The notes: generated from the letters alone by a model not told the origin. A stretch of DNA of 51,789 nt from an uncultured Victivallales bacterium (GCA_903834675.1 CAILKC010000480.1:1-51789), one strand, 5' to 3'; positions 36,801 to 45,999 are shown, counted from the stretch's first letter. Program-made: numbers and translations.

Positions 36801-39800
36801 GTGCAGTGCACCTTCGACGAGTCATACATGGTGTGGCAAGTCACGCCGTTGACGATTGACCTGGCGGTCAGGGGTCGGCTGATCTGGAAGGGCCATCCGA
36901 TGGCCTTCGAGGGCATGCTGGCGCGCGACGCCGACGGCAACTGGATCGCGACGCTGGCCTGCTCGGACCTCGCCGCGATCGCCGGCGACTTCGAGTTCGG
37001 CCGCGTCGACTCGCTGATCGTCACGTTCCCGGTGTACCTCAAGAGCGCCGGCGCCAACCAGCCGAAGGGCAAGGAATTCCTGAAGCACCTGCAACTGCTG
37101 ATCTCCGGCCGCTTCGACAACCAGGAAATCCGCGACAAGTTCGGCCTTCCCGACGGCATCGAACTGAGCGGTATGATCAGCTTCCCCGAGGGCGACCTGA
37201 AGAGCGCCACCGTGACCCTGACCGCCGGCGCCATCGTCTTCCAGAACCCAGCCAAGTTCGCGGAGGAGTTCAAGGACATCCCGACCCTTGAGTTCGAGAA
37301 ACTCTCGAACGTCGTCATCCAGACCGCGCCGGGCAAGAAGAGCTGCATGGTCAACTGCGACGTGGACCTGATAGCCAAGGACTTCGTGCCCGACCCGGAC
37401 AACACGCCGCGCGAGCAATGGCCGCGCATCACCCTCGGGGCGACCTACACTCAGCAGTACGATGCCTCTGGCAATCGCATCTGGAACGTTGAGCTGCGTG
37501 GCAGCAACCTCCTGAACTTTGCCTTCAACAAAGACCGCCAGGGCGCCAACGAGGAGGACGGCGGCATCGTCCTGAAGAACCTGCACGGAGTCGTCGAACG
37601 CGGCGGCGGCCGCACCAATACCTGGGAACTCGATGCCACCATCGAGCTGATCCTGCCGACCCGCGTGGTCCAGCAGGCGCACGAGAGCCTGTGCGAAATC
37701 CCGCAGCGCCTGACCCTGGTCGGCAAGTACTACCGCACCGGTGTTCGACCGGGGTGGCTCTGCGGCGTGCGGCTCGACAAAAAACTCGAACTGGCCGGGT
37801 TCGATCTGATGCTCAACGAACTCATCCTCACCAAGCAGAGCCCGTGGAACTTCGGGTTCAAGGGCGGCGTCGGCTTCGGCGGCAAGAGCTTCGACGGGAC
37901 CATGACCGTGATCGAGAACGGCTTCAAGTTCCTGCTCCCGGCCGACGCGCTCATGGACCTGAAGTTGCCCGGCGACGTCGGGCTGGCCGTCAGCAACTTC
38001 GGCATGGCGGTCGGGAAGGAACTCGGGCTGAGCGGCGATGTGAACCTCGCTCTGCCTCGCGACAACCCGCTGCGCGCCGTGTTCGGCGAGGCACTCAAGG
38101 GCAGACTCCAGGCCGGGGTCAACGGTTTCGAGGTCATCCTCACCGTCGACGCCGCCAGGAGCGTGGACATGGGCCCGCTCGGCCAGGCGGTCTTCACCTT
38201 CGATTCGCTGAAGGTCAACTCGCTGGGGGCCTTCGCCGGCCGGGGCCGGGTCGGTGTGGCCGGGCGCACGCTGGGGTTCGAGATCGGCATGCAGGGCCCC
38301 AGCGTATTCTTCACCCTCGATTTCGGCGCCGCTGGCGTCGACGTGGATCTGGCCGGCTTCTTCAAGTTCGGCGTGCATAACAAGGTGTCATACCGCTGCA
38401 TCGCTGGGGCGCACCTGGTGCAGATCGACGACGCCACCATCGGCGGCGGGCTGATCCCGATCTCCGGCTTCGAGTACCATACCGAGCGGCTCTACTACGT
38501 TCTGCCGGTTACGCTGCCGCCGGTCGGGTTCGCCTTCTTCGACAGTCTCGACGGCAAGACCTACATGTGCGGCTTCGCCACCAACATCGGCTTCAGCTTT
38601 CCGGCGCCGACCGGCCAGGACCTGTTGACCCTGATCACGTTCCTGGTCGACGCCTTCAACGGCGGCGAGGTGAACTGGGAGAAACTCGGCCAGTTGCACG
38701 CCCCAGCCTTCGGTATCCACGATGTCTACCTCGATTTCCCGAAAGTCCCCGGCTATATGTACAAAGAAGGCCAGTGGCAGCACACCGACCATGTGTTCAG
38801 GAGCGTTTTCGGCCTGGATCGCTGGACCTTTATCGACCGCATCCAGCTTGATCCGGGAACGGTGGTGAAGCTGGCCAGTGCCGACAGCATCTACGACGTG
38901 GTGGATGTCGTCATCCCGCCGTCGGCACGCGAGAAACAGGGCACGCTGGATCTGCGCGGCTTCCGCGCCAACGCCGGCTACTCGATCCGCGGCGACCGCA
39001 CGCTGTTCGAGGAACACGCCGTGGCGAAGCTGCCCGACCTCGAACGCTTTGTGCAGCGGGTGCGCTACGTCAACGCCAACACGGGAGGCGACCCGACCGA
39101 GCTGGTGCTGCGGCCGGAACTCGATTGCTGGTCCGGGCACGACTGGGAGATGATGCACCGCTGCGGCCACGCCGAGAAGCTCACGCCGGTGCGCGACCAG
39201 GTCAGCTTCCTGACGGGCAAGTGGCTGGCCAGTGCCGAGTTCACCAACCGCAACCTGACCGTGGACGCCTTGCGGACCGAAGCCAAGAAGGTGTTCGGGG
39301 CGGCGGCGGTCGACGCGCTGTACGCGCGCCTCGCCGGGAGCGGTGCGGTCACCGCCGACGGCCTGAGACAGGCGCTCCCCACGGATGCGACCTGCCTGGC
39401 TGACGCCGTGACCAAGTACCAGCTCCAGGACCGAGTGAGGGAAGCGTTCGCCAACGACTCCTACCAGGCCTTCTTCGGCCGCGCCGCCGACGCCGGTGGC
39501 CGCCGTTACTGGCTGCGGCGCGCCTTCGGGCCGTGCCCGTGGATCGCGAACCAGGGCGAGACCGGCCACATGGTCTACGGCCCGTACCGGCCGGTGGCCA
39601 AAGGCAACTACCAGGCGGTGTTTGGCCTGCGCGTGGCCAGCCACAGTGTCACCTCCGACGTGGTGACCCTCGACATCGCCGCCGGCCTCGGGAGCCAGAA
39701 CTTCGCGAGTCAAACCCTCAAGGGTACAGACTTCGCCGTCGCCGGCAAGACCGAGAACCGCATCGTTGATTTCACCGTCCCGGCGGACGTCACCGATATC

Positions 39801-42800
39801 GAGTTCCGGGTGCGCACGACCGGTGCTACGGCGGTCACGCTCGACACGCTCCGGGTGCTCGCCGCCGGCTCGGTGGTCACGCGCCAGGTCCCGATCGGGA
39901 CCGCCCTGGGCGGCGGCAGCGCCACGGTGCGGTGGGAAGGCGTGGACATCCGGCCGGAATTGGTGCAACTCGAACAGCTCATCACCGACCTGGCCCTGCC
40001 GGCCAACAAGACCTGGGACCAGCATCTCGACGTGGTGCTGACGCGACTGAAGCTCCGGGACGCCAACCCCGAGGTGCGTGACCGCCGCTTGCTCTTCGCC
40101 TGGTCGCCGGACTGGCGTGTCGCGGTCGAGCTGAACCGAGGCAGCCGCGGCGACATCAACGCCGTGCACTGGCTCGACGGCGGCCTGCGCGTACGCTGCG
40201 GCCGGACCATCGTCTACCGCGACCCCAACTTCGGCGGCAGCGCTCTGGAACTGACCGACGACCGCGACTTCAACGCCGAGCCCATGCCCGACAACAGCAT
40301 CTCCTCGGTCAAGATCGAGGGGAGCGGTCAGATCACCCTGTACGCCGACGCCAAGGCGAGCGGCACGTCATTGACCGTAACGCGGGACATCGCCGACCTG
40401 GGCACGCAGAGTTTCAACGATCAGGCTTCCTCGGTCCTGGTCTTCCTGCCGATCAAGCCATACGAGATCAAGGACTGGCGCGTGGTGGCCACTTCGAGCA
40501 GCGGCGTGGTGGCGGTGCTCGATGCCGGCGCGTGGGAGACGCGCTTCCCGGCCGGCGAGCGGCTGCTCTGGTTGTCCGTCGGCGCCCGCCTGGCCGACGC
40601 CTGCAGCCAGGTGCGCACCGCCCTCGGCGATCTGCGGCCGTACCCGGACTTCTTCCAACAGCCGGGCACTTGGCTCGAGGGTACCTGGAACCGGGTCATG
40701 CTGCCGCTCAAAGCCGACGGGCGCGTCGACGGCGACGCCACGCTGGCCTTCCCGAAGTACCCGGACAGCAGCCGCACCTCGGCCAGTCATCCGGACTGGA
40801 CGGTCGCGGTGCGTCCGCTCACCGACCACCAGGGCCGCACCATCAGTGCCCTGAAACTTGACCGCACTCAGGCTACGCTCAGTGCCCGCTATGGCACCGT
40901 CACCCTGTTCGAGAACAGCAACTACGAGGGCCACTCGACGGTGGTCACCGCCGATCTTCCCAGCCTGGTCGGTACCGAGGTCGGCGACAAGGCTGCCAGT
41001 TCCATCCGCTGCGAGGGCGGCGGCACGGCCGCATTGTACGGCATCGACCAGTACCGCGGTTGGCGCGAGATCAGGCGTTTCACGCTGAGCGAGGTGGAGA
41101 AGCGGACCACGAATGCCGGGGCCGTGACCGGCGGCTGGCGTTTCGGCAGCGCCAACGAGTCGCGAATGTTCCGTTGCGCCTTGAGTGATGTGCCTGGCCG
41201 CTACCGGTTCGTTGTCACCTGTACGCTTCAGGAAGCCGGCGGCATTACGGTCCAGGTTCCGCAGATTCTCGGCCCGTCGAGGACGACCACCTCGTACCCC
41301 AAGGACAGCACGCAGATGGTACGGCTAGACTTCGTGTCGGCCGCGGGCACGAAACAGTCTGTTAGTATGACGAAGGCGCAGTTGCCGGTTGGCACACCGG
41401 TGACGTTCGAGCTGGTAGCCGACGTGGACCAGGCGGCCATGCCCGTGACCATCGAGATGCACGAGACGTGGAGCAATGAGTGGGTGCTGGTCCACAATCC
41501 GGCCGTCATCGTGTACCGCGCCACGCCGGCAGACCCGCTCGAGACGCTCACCCAGTCCGACGACTCGCTGGTCAACAACCCGGTCGGCAACGACCAGTTG
41601 TCGGCCATCAAGGTCTTCTCCCCTTACGCCATCAGGGACAGCCAGCGCTACGACGTGTCGCGCACGCTGCCGGGTGGCGGCGTTCTGCACCTGACCCGCC
41701 AGGAGGACGCGCCGCGCATCGGCGTCGAGATGAGCGACACGCGGCACCGCATCGACTGCCGTTATGACGCGCAGGGCGCGGTGCAACTCAGGATAACCAC
41801 GGCCGACAGCTACGCCTTCCCGGCTACCGGTTACACGCTCTACGCCGGCGGCGAGACGTTCGCTCTGGCCCAAGCCGCCGACGCGGCGCAGCATGTCCGG
41901 GTGATGCGCCGCCAGACCCAGATGCCGGAAGGCCCCCTGGTCACGCAGGTTGGCGACGCCCTGCGCACCGAGTACCAGAGCATAAAGATCGAGCCGGCCG
42001 GTCCCGGCGAGCCGCAGTCGAAGTTCGAACTGCCGGCCGCCAACGGCGCGCAGCTCCGTTTCCTCCTGCCGCCAGCCGCCGGCGGCTTCAGCCGCGCGCT
42101 GGTCGCCGGCTCCAACCCCGAGGCGTGGTGGCCGACCTACGCCCGCAACGACGGCCTGACCGCGGGTATCCGCCGTCCGGTCGGCACCGAGCCGGGCGGC
42201 TTCTCCATCAACGCCGACGTCCAGGCCGGCTACCAGGATTACGTCAATATCGCGCTTCGGGTTTCCGGCTCGATCGAGACCGACGGCAAGTTCGAGTTGC
42301 GCGGCAACGGTGAGGTGATGCTCGCCGGCTACACCCTCAGCGAGGCCGAGATCGTGCTGGGCAGCGAGCAGGGCCTCTACATCCGCGGCAAGATGGACCT
42401 GTTTGGCGTCAGCCAGGTGCTGGTCGAGGGGTACTTGCGGCCCGACGGCCAGTTCTCCTTCACCGGCGCCGCCAGCCTGATGGTCAGGGGAAGCGGCATC
42501 AGGGGTGCCCTGACCGTGGGCAACGAGGGTCTGTTCATCAACGGCGGTTTCTATCTCTTCGACCGCGCTCTGCGCAGCGCCAGCTTCGCCATCTCCAGAG
42601 GCGGCAAGGTCAGCTACAGCGAGTCACTGGGCATCGGCATCGCCGGGATCGACTACACCGTCTGGGTGCAGTTCCTCGACGCGCTCGGTCTGGGCCTCGA
42701 AGGCAATGCCTGGGTGGATCTGGACCTGCCGATCAGAATTTGGGGACCGACCGACTGGGACTGCTGCTGCTGGGACGCGATCTGCTGGCCGACCGACTGG

Positions 42801-42950
42801 GGCTGGATCACCCTCGGCACCATCAACGCCCACTACGACGCGCACTTCGGCCCGTGGGAACTCAAGACGCAGGAAATCTCGGTCCCGCTCGCCGTCGGCA
42901 CGCTCAAGTACAACCTGGCCTCGCGCCAGACCTCGGTCGACTGGCGGTGA
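33897..42950 (+). CDS. Giant secreted protein with beta/gamma-crystallin-like domains
   Basis: A 3,017-residue protein. GTG at 33897 is preferred over the ATG at 33843 because GGGAGG lies six bases before it and the result is a signal peptide with an Arg-rich n-region. The N-terminal part includes a HLKAGVNLVSVPL segment. About 1000 residues of beta-rich sequence follow that I do not recognise. Near residue 1855 a YQAFFGRAADAGG stretch resembles DUF4214. Residues about 1890-1990 resemble a carbohydrate-binding beta-sandwich. Two beta/gamma-crystallin-like Greek-key domains are at about 2099-2185 and 2328-2392; the first shows YRDPNFGG, DNSISSVKI and FNDQASSVLV, which are the family's hallmarks and often bind calcium. 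Near 2949-2970, 6 Trp and 4 Cys fall within 22 residues. Overall it looks like a surface or matrix protein. Confidence 0.8.
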   Translation: MRRSCWRRIGVSSLALLAAIVARLPAGELADVTLHLKAGVNLVSVPLAIDARQRRPDLLFADILPHLEAVAWFDAATQQWQSVSPRAVSWPAVAPPDFAGLSLTVDGDLDWRLVGLAPGPGEPITSALVPGWQCLGVGLVRRNAQTQAWEPGETSLRRLVQEHPEVGLDLEHDQVYTAAGAAPSGAAERLAADDPLRAGRAYWVQRPPPPEPTAAQAATLPRILLGAAAPTGSTPAERDAELARLEATLAGKADAYPKVAEEAVTLGAFVIEKVRYRVDGAGHRLNGLGIVKDLPRSVAALVAVNDDLPFLVDIEFVDNQPRSAFAGGPLLEGDGLTRAVYLAPSRSENGVLNGFARGIPAADLLYLTIAVTDLYPDGFLHIEMEYATGLQGTDAAPGFVEAFTPSGMEQEERSGRIKDETDFYWARFATVFGKQDEESGGGESDVIMSQVWKLPPLAAAADVAESLSAKEQRRTALQDCAAGEWLLNMPESAEEVFEPLPAGKGDTPASFGYDPEKWLVFSRGEASGDQGAERAVMVCTGIERLQILRRLAPGGRSDDLSLPVQDNKLYVDEYGTLWFEDGRARQTRLSWRHGRIEFTDNRWEHIGFWVEYRRGHWLPNMGFTAILASSGTYDDGTQIKDARLDGTLGVDMIMHLRGQAQNLREEGVAVGLFDLISGYFWAMLSGMFHDTIWFPTPDAMKRMAGSSFTLGADLSLDVIEPINKVELVIPIGYRYRVEIIDENHMGVSHWLRSELNLQSESFDTELWLESVYQRFLSRDGQDRNLHTFYVGWTARGNITDKDSPWVGKTVAFEDWAGVKSKPFADADKEITYESEPVFSVHVSDTEPNPVSVEGWSFTPYEFRFAAQTYEFEITNRNWFINTWVATFKHALNRYKFHEGTHIPNCFYVERALLSSRLEAPPEFQPLFGGFTSTLEVEYKEDKPFWAILSGVDRMSMLLQLSFSVGTDDVQCTFDESYMVWQVTPLTIDLAVRGRLIWKGHPMAFEGMLARDADGNWIATLACSDLAAIAGDFEFGRVDSLIVTFPVYLKSAGANQPKGKEFLKHLQLLISGRFDNQEIRDKFGLPDGIELSGMISFPEGDLKSATVTLTAGAIVFQNPAKFAEEFKDIPTLEFEKLSNVVIQTAPGKKSCMVNCDVDLIAKDFVPDPDNTPREQWPRITLGATYTQQYDASGNRIWNVELRGSNLLNFAFNKDRQGANEEDGGIVLKNLHGVVERGGGRTNTWELDATIELILPTRVVQQAHESLCEIPQRLTLVGKYYRTGVRPGWLCGVRLDKKLELAGFDLMLNELILTKQSPWNFGFKGGVGFGGKSFDGTMTVIENGFKFLLPADALMDLKLPGDVGLAVSNFGMAVGKELGLSGDVNLALPRDNPLRAVFGEALKGRLQAGVNGFEVILTVDAARSVDMGPLGQAVFTFDSLKVNSLGAFAGRGRVGVAGRTLGFEIGMQGPSVFFTLDFGAAGVDVDLAGFFKFGVHNKVSYRCIAGAHLVQIDDATIGGGLIPISGFEYHTERLYYVLPVTLPPVGFAFFDSLDGKTYMCGFATNIGFSFPAPTGQDLLTLITFLVDAFNGGEVNWEKLGQLHAPAFGIHDVYLDFPKVPGYMYKEGQWQHTDHVFRSVFGLDRWTFIDRIQLDPGTVVKLASADSIYDVVDVVIPPSAREKQGTLDLRGFRANAGYSIRGDRTLFEEHAVAKLPDLERFVQRVRYVNANTGGDPTELVLRPELDCWSGHDWEMMHRCGHAEKLTPVRDQVSFLTGKWLASAEFTNRNLTVDALRTEAKKVFGAAAVDALYARLAGSGAVTADGLRQALPTDATCLADAVTKYQLQDRVREAFANDSYQAFFGRAADAGGRRYWLRRAFGPCPWIANQGETGHMVYGPYRPVAKGNYQAVFGLRVASHSVTSDVVTLDIAAGLGSQNFASQTLKGTDFAVAGKTENRIVDFTVPADVTDIEFRVRTTGATAVTLDTLRVLAAGSVVTRQVPIGTALGGGSATVRWEGVDIRPELVQLEQLITDLALPANKTWDQHLDVVLTRLKLRDANPEVRDRRLLFAWSPDWRVAVELNRGSRGDINAVHWLDGGLRVRCGRTIVYRDPNFGGSALELTDDRDFNAEPMPDNSISSVKIEGSGQITLYADAKASGTSLTVTRDIADLGTQSFNDQASSVLVFLPIKPYEIKDWRVVATSSSGVVAVLDAGAWETRFPAGERLLWLSVGARLADACSQVRTALGDLRPYPDFFQQPGTWLEGTWNRVMLPLKADGRVDGDATLAFPKYPDSSRTSASHPDWTVAVRPLTDHQGRTISALKLDRTQATLSARYGTVTLFENSNYEGHSTVVTADLPSLVGTEVGDKAASSIRCEGGGTAALYGIDQYRGWREIRRFTLSEVEKRTTNAGAVTGGWRFGSANESRMFRCALSDVPGRYRFVVTCTLQEAGGITVQVPQILGPSRTTTSYPKDSTQMVRLDFVSAAGTKQSVSMTKAQLPVGTPVTFELVADVDQAAMPVTIEMHETWSNEWVLVHNPAVIVYRATPADPLETLTQSDDSLVNNPVGNDQLSAIKVFSPYAIRDSQRYDVSRTLPGGGVLHLTRQEDAPRIGVEMSDTRHRIDCRYDAQGAVQLRITTADSYAFPATGYTLYAGGETFALAQAADAAQHVRVMRRQTQMPEGPLVTQVGDALRTEYQSIKIEPAGPGEPQSKFELPAANGAQLRFLLPPAAGGFSRALVAGSNPEAWWPTYARNDGLTAGIRRPVGTEPGGFSINADVQAGYQDYVNIALRVSGSIETDGKFELRGNGEVMLAGYTLSEAEIVLGSEQGLYIRGKMDLFGVSQVLVEGYLRPDGQFSFTGAASLMVRGSGIRGALTVGNEGLFINGGFYLFDRALRSASFAISRGGKVSYSESLGIGIAGIDYTVWVQFLDALGLGLEGNAWVDLDLPIRIWGPTDWDCCCWDAICWPTDWGWITLGTINAHYDAHFGPWELKTQEISVPLAVGTLKYNLASRQTSVDWR

Positions 42951-43058
42951 GCGCGGCGAGAGACAAGGGCTCGGATTCGGGGCGTGAATCGTGACGGGTG
43001 AATCGTGACGGGAGGGCAGGACGGAAGCCCTTCTCGAACCGTCCAAGGAGGTCGTGAC

Positions 43059-43790
43059 GTGCTCCGCTCAGACACTCTTCTCACCCTCGCTTTCGGCTGC
43101 CTGTTGGGTGCAGGCTACATCGCCGGTGCCGCCGAACCGCCACAACGCCCGATGGTTCTGCATGGCGTGGCACTAGTCAACGGTACCCCCGTACCCAAGG
43201 GCACGGTCCTGACGCTCAGCGTCGATGGCCAACCGGTGCAGACCAGCCTCCAGGAGGACTTCGGTCAGGCACACTACTCGGTCGCGATTCCGCCAACTCC
43301 GGTGCAGCCCATCCGTTTCACGTCGCTTGGGGAGAACAGCCTCGCCGCCCTGTCCACGGTCGGTTGGCAGGCGGGTACGGTGCTGCGCCACGATATCCTG
43401 GTCAACTGCGAACTTGCCGTTCCACCGCGGATTCTCGGAGCCATCGCTAGGCTCGCCGACGACACCTGGACCCTGGACTGCCAGTTCGAGCGTCTGGCCC
43501 AGACCGCCGTCGCTGCCGACCGCATCACCTACGTCGTGCGCTGGTACCTGGTCAAGGTCCCGGACGACCCGGCTACCGGCGTCCCGCCTGTGACCACGCT
43601 TCTCGGCGAGAGCCGCTACCCGGGTACCGGCACGGGCCCCATCGCCTCGTCCCTGAGCGTCAAGCAGGCCGTCGCCGACCTCCAGGCGCATCTGCTGCGA
43701 GTGGTTCTGGGAACGCAGTTGGACAACGGCCGTAGTGGCCCGCCGGACGTTCGCGTGGTGCCGATCACAGTAACCGCCGGCCAACTCTGA
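43059..43790 (+). CDS. Small secreted beta-rich protein, unknown
   Basis: A 243-residue protein with start GTG at 43059, preceded by AAGGAGG at seven bases. Residues 1-25 are a signal peptide ending GAA. The body begins with VLHGVALVNGTPVPKGTVLTLSVDG, a pattern shared by Ig-like or carboxypeptidase-regulatory-like domains that decorate secreted proteins, followed by beta strands and a final helix-strand segment. No catalytic motif was seen. It follows the giant gene by 109 bases on the same strand, so the two may be co-expressed. Confidence 0.6.
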   Translation: MLRSDTLLTLAFGCLLGAGYIAGAAEPPQRPMVLHGVALVNGTPVPKGTVLTLSVDGQPVQTSLQEDFGQAHYSVAIPPTPVQPIRFTSLGENSLAALSTVGWQAGTVLRHDILVNCELAVPPRILGAIARLADDTWTLDCQFERLAQTAVAADRITYVVRWYLVKVPDDPATGVPPVTTLLGESRYPGTGTGPIASSLSVKQAVADLQAHLLRVVLGTQLDNGRSGPPDVRVVPITVTAGQL

Positions 43791-43933
43791 TACGAGGGGC
43801 TCGTGCGCAACGGCCGTATGCGGTCACGCGCACGGGGGCTTGGTGACCCGGTGAGCTGACCGCCTCGTTCGCCGGTGGTTGGTGCGGGATCTTAGACTTG
43901 GCCTACGCGCTGAGAGCTGTTGGCTCATCGAAC

Positions 43934-45073
43934 ATGAAGGGTCTCGGCCATCTGCAGCTGCCGCCCCCCGTCTACAAACGGCAGGTCCCGGACGAGCGCA
44001 AGCTCAGCAGCGACTGCTGCGCCAGCCTGGCGACCGGTGATGGCGTGGTCTACATCGCGGGATTGACGACCGGAATCCACGTGGTGCGCGCCCCGGCCGC
44101 CTGCAGGCAACCCCGGCCGAAGCTGCGGTTCGATATCCCCGCTGAAGTCCCGGAAGCGGTCGACCCGCGCCTGCAGCGCTACGATCTTCACTGCCAGGTG
44201 CGGCGCGTCGCGGTGAAGGGTGACTTCGTCTACGTCGCGGCTTCGCATGCCGGGCTGAAGCTGTTCGCTATCGGCGCGGACGGGCTCAAGGAAGTGCGGA
44301 CGTGGGAACGCGAGTGCGTCTACGATGTCAGCGTCCATGGCAACATGCTCTTTGTGGCGGAGAACAACCTGGACCTGGCCGTGTACCGGATCGCGGCGGA
44401 CGGCGACCTGACCGAGATTGGACGCGGGCAGTTGGACGGGAACCAGAGCGTTCAGATTGTGCATCCCTTCATGGACGCCAGGTATATCGCGGTCAGTGGC
44501 GGCACGGGCTGGTTCTCCATCCTTGACGCGATGGACCGCACGCGGATGAAGCCGGTCTACGGCGGCGGCGCCGGCGGCATTCTCTACGGCGACATGTTCC
44601 CGGTGCGAGACCTGGACGGCGTCTTCCCGGTCAACTGGCATTCGCGCGGGATCGCCTGGTACGACCTGAACGGTGCCGCACCGGTCGCGACGTCCACGGG
44701 AAACCCGCCGCAGGGCAATCAGTTGGACGGGATCGATCTGCTGGCGAACGGTCTGTTCGTGTTCCCGGTGCGTGGGGCGCGGCTCGCGCTCATCGACCCG
44801 AAATCGCCTGGGGAACCAAAGATCGTCGAGGTCAAAGGCGCTGTCGCCGACATGCCGGTCTGCGGGATTCCGACGGTCTGCGGAATCCTCGTTGCGTTCG
44901 CCTCGCGCCGCGACGGGAAAGTGGTGACGCTGGACCTGTCCGCGCCGGAGAACCCGGTTGTGGTCAGGGACCGCTGCTATGACCTGTCGCAGGGCAACTG
45001 TGACCGCGTCGCGTTCCACCAGGGGAAGATGATCATACCGGCGGGGCACTACGGCCTGTTCATGGAGAAGTGA
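43934..45073 (+). CDS. Beta-propeller protein, possibly 5-prime truncated
   Basis: A 379-residue protein made of propeller-like repeats, each with a strand such as GDGVVYIAGLTTGIHVV, KGDFVYVAASHAGLKLF or HGNMLFVAENNLDLAVY, which is the LVIVD/Lgl-like style in which a Tyr-Val-Ala strand precedes a Gly-Leu turn. It has no signal peptide and no ribosome binding site before the ATG at 43934 (or the in-frame TTG at 43898). This makes it likely that the 5-prime end of a longer secreted propeller protein is missing. About 140 bp of non-coding sequence precede it. Confidence 0.55.
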   Translation: MKGLGHLQLPPPVYKRQVPDERKLSSDCCASLATGDGVVYIAGLTTGIHVVRAPAACRQPRPKLRFDIPAEVPEAVDPRLQRYDLHCQVRRVAVKGDFVYVAASHAGLKLFAIGADGLKEVRTWERECVYDVSVHGNMLFVAENNLDLAVYRIAADGDLTEIGRGQLDGNQSVQIVHPFMDARYIAVSGGTGWFSILDAMDRTRMKPVYGGGAGGILYGDMFPVRDLDGVFPVNWHSRGIAWYDLNGAAPVATSTGNPPQGNQLDGIDLLANGLFVFPVRGARLALIDPKSPGEPKIVEVKGAVADMPVCGIPTVCGILVAFASRRDGKVVTLDLSAPENPVVVRDRCYDLSQGNCDRVAFHQGKMIIPAGHYGLFMEK

Positions 45074-45284
45074 GGGGCTGTTCTGGTCCTGCGATCCGGG
45101 ACGCCTGAACGAGAACCTGGCGACGGGATTGACGGACCAAGACCATCGACAAGATTGCCGGAGGGTGGGTATACACGGCGACCAGGCGAGCACTCAGGGG
45201 GGGCCGAACAAGCACAGGCACGCGACCTCGCAACCTCGGCGCGTGATGGTGGCGTTCGAGCCCATTCGGACGCCCAATCGAAGG

Positions 45285-45321
45285 TTGCTTTTTGGTATAT
45301 GCAAGGTATATTTAATATACC
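45285..45321 (+). promoter_or_regulatory. Promoter and operator directly at the brnT start
   Basis: TTGCTT at 45285-45290 and TATATT at 45307-45312 (16-bp spacer) form a plausible promoter. It overlaps a 17-bp perfect inverted repeat at 45305-45321, GGTATAT-TTA-ATATACC, that ends one base before the ATG, plus a half-site GGTATAT at 45294-45300. The predicted start of transcription falls at the initiation codon, so the brnT mRNA may have no 5-prime leader. Type II antitoxins of this kind repress their own promoter by binding such repeats. Confidence 0.55.
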
Positions 45322-45582
45322 ATGGACTTCGAGTTCGATACCAACAAGAGTGAGTCCAATAAGGCCAAGCACGGGATCGACTTCGTGGCTGCCCAAGCGT
45401 TATGGGATGATCCAGGCCTGATCGAGATTCCGGCTCGGACCACGGACGAACCGCGGTCCCTGGTCATAGGCCGAGTCGCCGGCAAGCATTGGTCGGGGGT
45501 CATCACCTATCGCGAGGAGCGGATACGGATCGTCTCGGTGCGCCGTTCCCGTGGAGAGGAGATTCAGTTGTATGAAAGCTAG
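45322..45582 (+). CDS. brnT: BrnT family toxin
   Basis: An 86-residue protein of the BrnT family, RelE-like RNases that make up the toxin half of a type II toxin-antitoxin system. The expected features are present: FEFDTNKSESNKAKHGIDF, which is the N-terminal signature (NKxxxNxxKHGIDF), then DDP, and the C-terminal IRIVSVRRSRGEEIQLYE. There is no ribosome site upstream because the operator palindrome fills that space. The coding region overlaps the antitoxin by 11 bases. Confidence 0.9.
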   Translation: MDFEFDTNKSESNKAKHGIDFVAAQALWDDPGLIEIPARTTDEPRSLVIGRVAGKHWSGVITYREERIRIVSVRRSRGEEIQLYES

Positions 45583-45799
45583 AGAGCTAGAGCAACGGTT
45601 TGACGCCGGAGAAGATATCACCGGCGAACTGGACCTGTCACGGGCCCGGCGGGTCAACCAAGAGCAGAAGCGAGTGAACGTGGACTTCCCCGTCTGGATG
45701 GTCCATTCTCTCGATAGGGAAGCGAAGCGATTGGGGGTCCCCCGGCAGTCGCTCATCAAGGTCTGGGTCGCCGAGCGGTTGGAGCATGCCACATCGTGA
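45572..45799 (+). CDS. brnA: BrnA-like antitoxin (ribbon-helix-helix)
   Basis: A 75-residue protein that starts within brnT, overlapping it by 11 bases, with GGAGAGGAG ten bases upstream. The N-terminal part is acidic (ELEQRFDAGEDITGELDLSRA), as in antitoxins that bind the toxin, and the C-terminal half (RVNVDFPVWMVHSLDREAKRLGVPRQSLIKVWVAERLE) is a ribbon-helix-helix DNA-binding domain. It would neutralise BrnT and bind the operator upstream. Confidence 0.8.
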   Translation: MKARELEQRFDAGEDITGELDLSRARRVNQEQKRVNVDFPVWMVHSLDREAKRLGVPRQSLIKVWVAERLEHATS

Positions 45800-45818
45800 C
45801 CCTCTCGCTCGAACAAAC

Positions 45819-45857
45819 GGCTGGTGCTGACAGCGCTGGGCGCGGGTCAGCACAGCC
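45819..45857 (+). terminator. Hairpin after the toxin-antitoxin pair
   Basis: GGCT-GTGCTGAC pairs with GTCAGCAC-AGCC with a one-base bulge, about 20 bases after the antitoxin stop. No strong U-tract follows. Confidence 0.45.
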
Positions 45858-45999
45858 TTAACGTTGAGACGGATAAACCAAGGAGGCACCCGGGGTCGCA
45901 CCTCTACTTCTGAGGCTACTTTGCGGATTCCGCAGATCGCGGGGCGGCAGGGGCGCAGGTCGAGTTCCGGCCGATGTGCGGAGAGAGGGGGAACGGCGT

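Noticed and set aside
38388..40169. Long open frame on the minus strand inside the giant gene
   Set aside because: It is an antisense by-product of the giant gene codon bias; no domain was recognised.
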